Shown here piece after piece: positions 21,794 to 23,462 of a DNA stretch of 23,462 bases (within the stretch, counting starts at the first letter, position 1; every line of letters starts with the position of its first letter). The translations under genes were made by a program, and so were the position numbers. Where the stretch lies: NCBI RefSeq assembly GCF_000264995.1, contig NW_006767444.1:1056560-1080021 (forward strand), given 5' to 3'. Under the pieces are notes generated by a model. It saw nothing but the letters and a program-made list of their open reading frames with translations. It did no database searches and was not told the origin of the DNA. This DNA comes from Punctularia strigosozonata HHB-11173 SS5. Taxonomy: Eukaryota > Basidiomycota > Agaricomycetes > Corticiales > Punctulariaceae.

Positions 21794-23462
21794 GTCGGGT
21801 TGGAGGTCGAATCCATCGGCGTCACAATATGTATGTCTGACGTCCATGTAATCCTCCGGCGTGAATCCCAAGATATTTGGAGGCAATCCTGGCAAAAATT
21901 CCACCGTCGCCATCTGCTCTTCATGACGGGACATAGGATGCAAGGTGCGTCGTATCTCCGCAAGAAGGAACTGCAGCCCCTTTGTCTTCTCGAGACACAG
22001 CGGGACGGCGAGGGGCCAGTTGGTAGGAAAAGGGACGGTCGAAGATGTGGGATCTTCCGCGAAAGCGTCGTGAAGCGTCCCAGGCATATAGTGAAGCCTG
22101 TCTTCCAGACCCCGAGGACGGCGGCCGCGAGCGGCTACCCGGTGTCCATGGAAGGCCATCTTGAATTTGTACACTGTACGAGTCCAGTGAGTTCACGGTG
22201 GCTTGAAAGTACGCAAACTATGGAACACTAACGCAAGGTGCCAATTTGAAAGGAAAGCGAATAACATTCGATTTGACTTCTGCGCCCCATTGCCTTGTAT
22301 TCACCATCCGGTCCAAGACGTTCCCGGCCAATGAGAAACACGCCAAAGAATCGCAACTGAGCCCACACAGACGTCTCCAAGGCGACGGATTCCGACAGGC
22401 CTCTATTCAGAGGCCACCACATGCCCAAGTTTGCGCCGACGAGACGCTCCGCCCTCATCACGCGCCTATGCAGATCGTCCTGTCGCTGTATGGCATCGTT
22501 CAATCGATGTTGGCGTCGGATCGGTGATCGAGTTCGTCGACTAGGGCGAGCGGATGGCTCTCCGTCGGGCTCCTGACATCGGCGCGCCGAAGCCATGTCG
22601 ACGGTGAAGTTGATTCCAGGCGCCCGTGGCAAACGGAGAGTCGATCCAATGTTTGCAACGACTTGCTGAATATCCGCGAACAGGGTGGCACCCTCGTTAT
22701 TAGGGCCCATGGCGCACCACTTGTCCTGGTCATAAGGGTGCATCAGGCTCATATCCTGAGTCTGGGGCTCTCCCTTAAAGAAGCGATGCAGAGCATGCGG
22801 ACGATATTGAACGACCCATCGACACTTCTCGCGATCAACACTTTCATCTGGGTCGATGAGGCAGACGGTAAATTGCAGGCCTGAAAAGAGCTGTGAGCAG
22901 CGAACGGCGGAGAAAACAGCCACGAAACGCACTAAGCTGGTATACGTGGTCTGTGTAAACAAACACTATTTCAATGGTCGTCTTGTCCTCGTCGTCTGGG
23001 TCCGGTGCCCGCAGTATCCAGCCTTTGGCCACGAAGTTGGTGATCGACTCGTGCAAGACAAGGAGTTGTTGAATTTCTCTCGTCGTGATCGGACCATCGC
23101 TCAAGGGCTGTCTGTGAACGAGTGTCAATAGCACGTCAAACACGAGGGACGAGATAACATACGCGTCAAGAAAATACGTCGGTGACAGACCAGGGAGCAT
23201 GACAATGACTTCGTAAGAGCGGCGAAGGAAACAGTGACTGTTTGAGAACGGGGCAATGTAGCGGAAGGGACGTGTGGCAGGTCCCGGTACGACTTGCAGG
23301 CGAGAGGGAAGGCGACAGCAAAACGGGGAGCCCTGGCAGCGACGTCCCTTGCAGGCCCCACTCTGCACAAAACATGCGTTGCGCCCTGACTGCGGAAGTC
23401 CCTTTCAAACACGAGGTGATGCATGAGGTCGAAACGTTGTAGCATGTGGCACACGAGGCAAC
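21788..23462 (-). CDS. Unknown spliced gene overlapping the transposase 3' end, 5' end beyond window
   Basis: Reading leftward, the exons are 23294-23462 (partial), 22946-23237, 22233-22890 and 21788-22173, with TAG at 21788-21790. The introns are 56, 55 and 59 nt; the last uses the GTTAGT donor also seen in the transposase gene. All phases agree and at least 500 codons are open. Visible pieces are a hydrophobic FLDAYVISSLVFDVLLTLV segment, FTVCLIDPDESVDREKCRW, an Arg/Ser-rich stretch around RPSRRTRSPIRRQHR, and near the end FGFT-like LGFTPEDYMDVRHTY. No family was recognised. The first join (23238-23293) is the least certain, since another frame is also open there. The stop abuts the transposase stop, and the two coding regions overlap by 6 bp. 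It may be a partner gene of the transposon or an older host neighbour. Confidence 0.6.

Overview
The window looks like nuclear DNA of a mushroom-forming basidiomycete (Agaricomycetes). Almost every gene is cut by very short introns (mostly 44-66 nt) with GTRNGT-type donors, CTGAC or CTAAC-like branch sites and YAG acceptors. Several proteins also belong to families I remember only from agaricomycete genomes. No tool was run: exon joins were made by eye, by matching reading phase across candidate introns, and family names are from memory.

Ten spliced genes can be built, packed closely on both strands. From left to right they are: the 3' end of an unknown gene (+, to 924); a 1094-aa orphan protein (+, 1299-4699); a 189-aa basic protein (-, 4726-5344); a 17-exon coiled-coil protein of about 1510 aa ending in a GMSSED / GLPRSYY domain (+, 5609-11003); a 253-aa single-exon orphan (-, 11074-11835); a 474-aa protein built from two diverged copies of one domain that share an intron position (+, 12312-13956); a protein ending in an RNase H1 N-terminal / viroplasmin-like domain (-, 14383-15433); a 669-aa protein with two SUMO-interaction-like motifs (-, 15668-17726); an apparently intact Tnp2-family (CACTA/CMC) DNA transposase of about 1183 aa in four exons (+, 18097-21793); and an unknown gene (-, 21788 to the right edge) whose 3' end overlaps the transposase by 6 bp.

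No housekeeping gene, tRNA, rRNA or CRISPR array was seen. The striking point is the company: a transposase sits among lineage-restricted families whose frames are open over some 40 predicted exons. The block could be an ordinary orphan-rich accessory region, or cargo of a large DNA transposon whose ends lie outside or were missed. I could not see terminal inverted repeats, so the second reading is a hypothesis.
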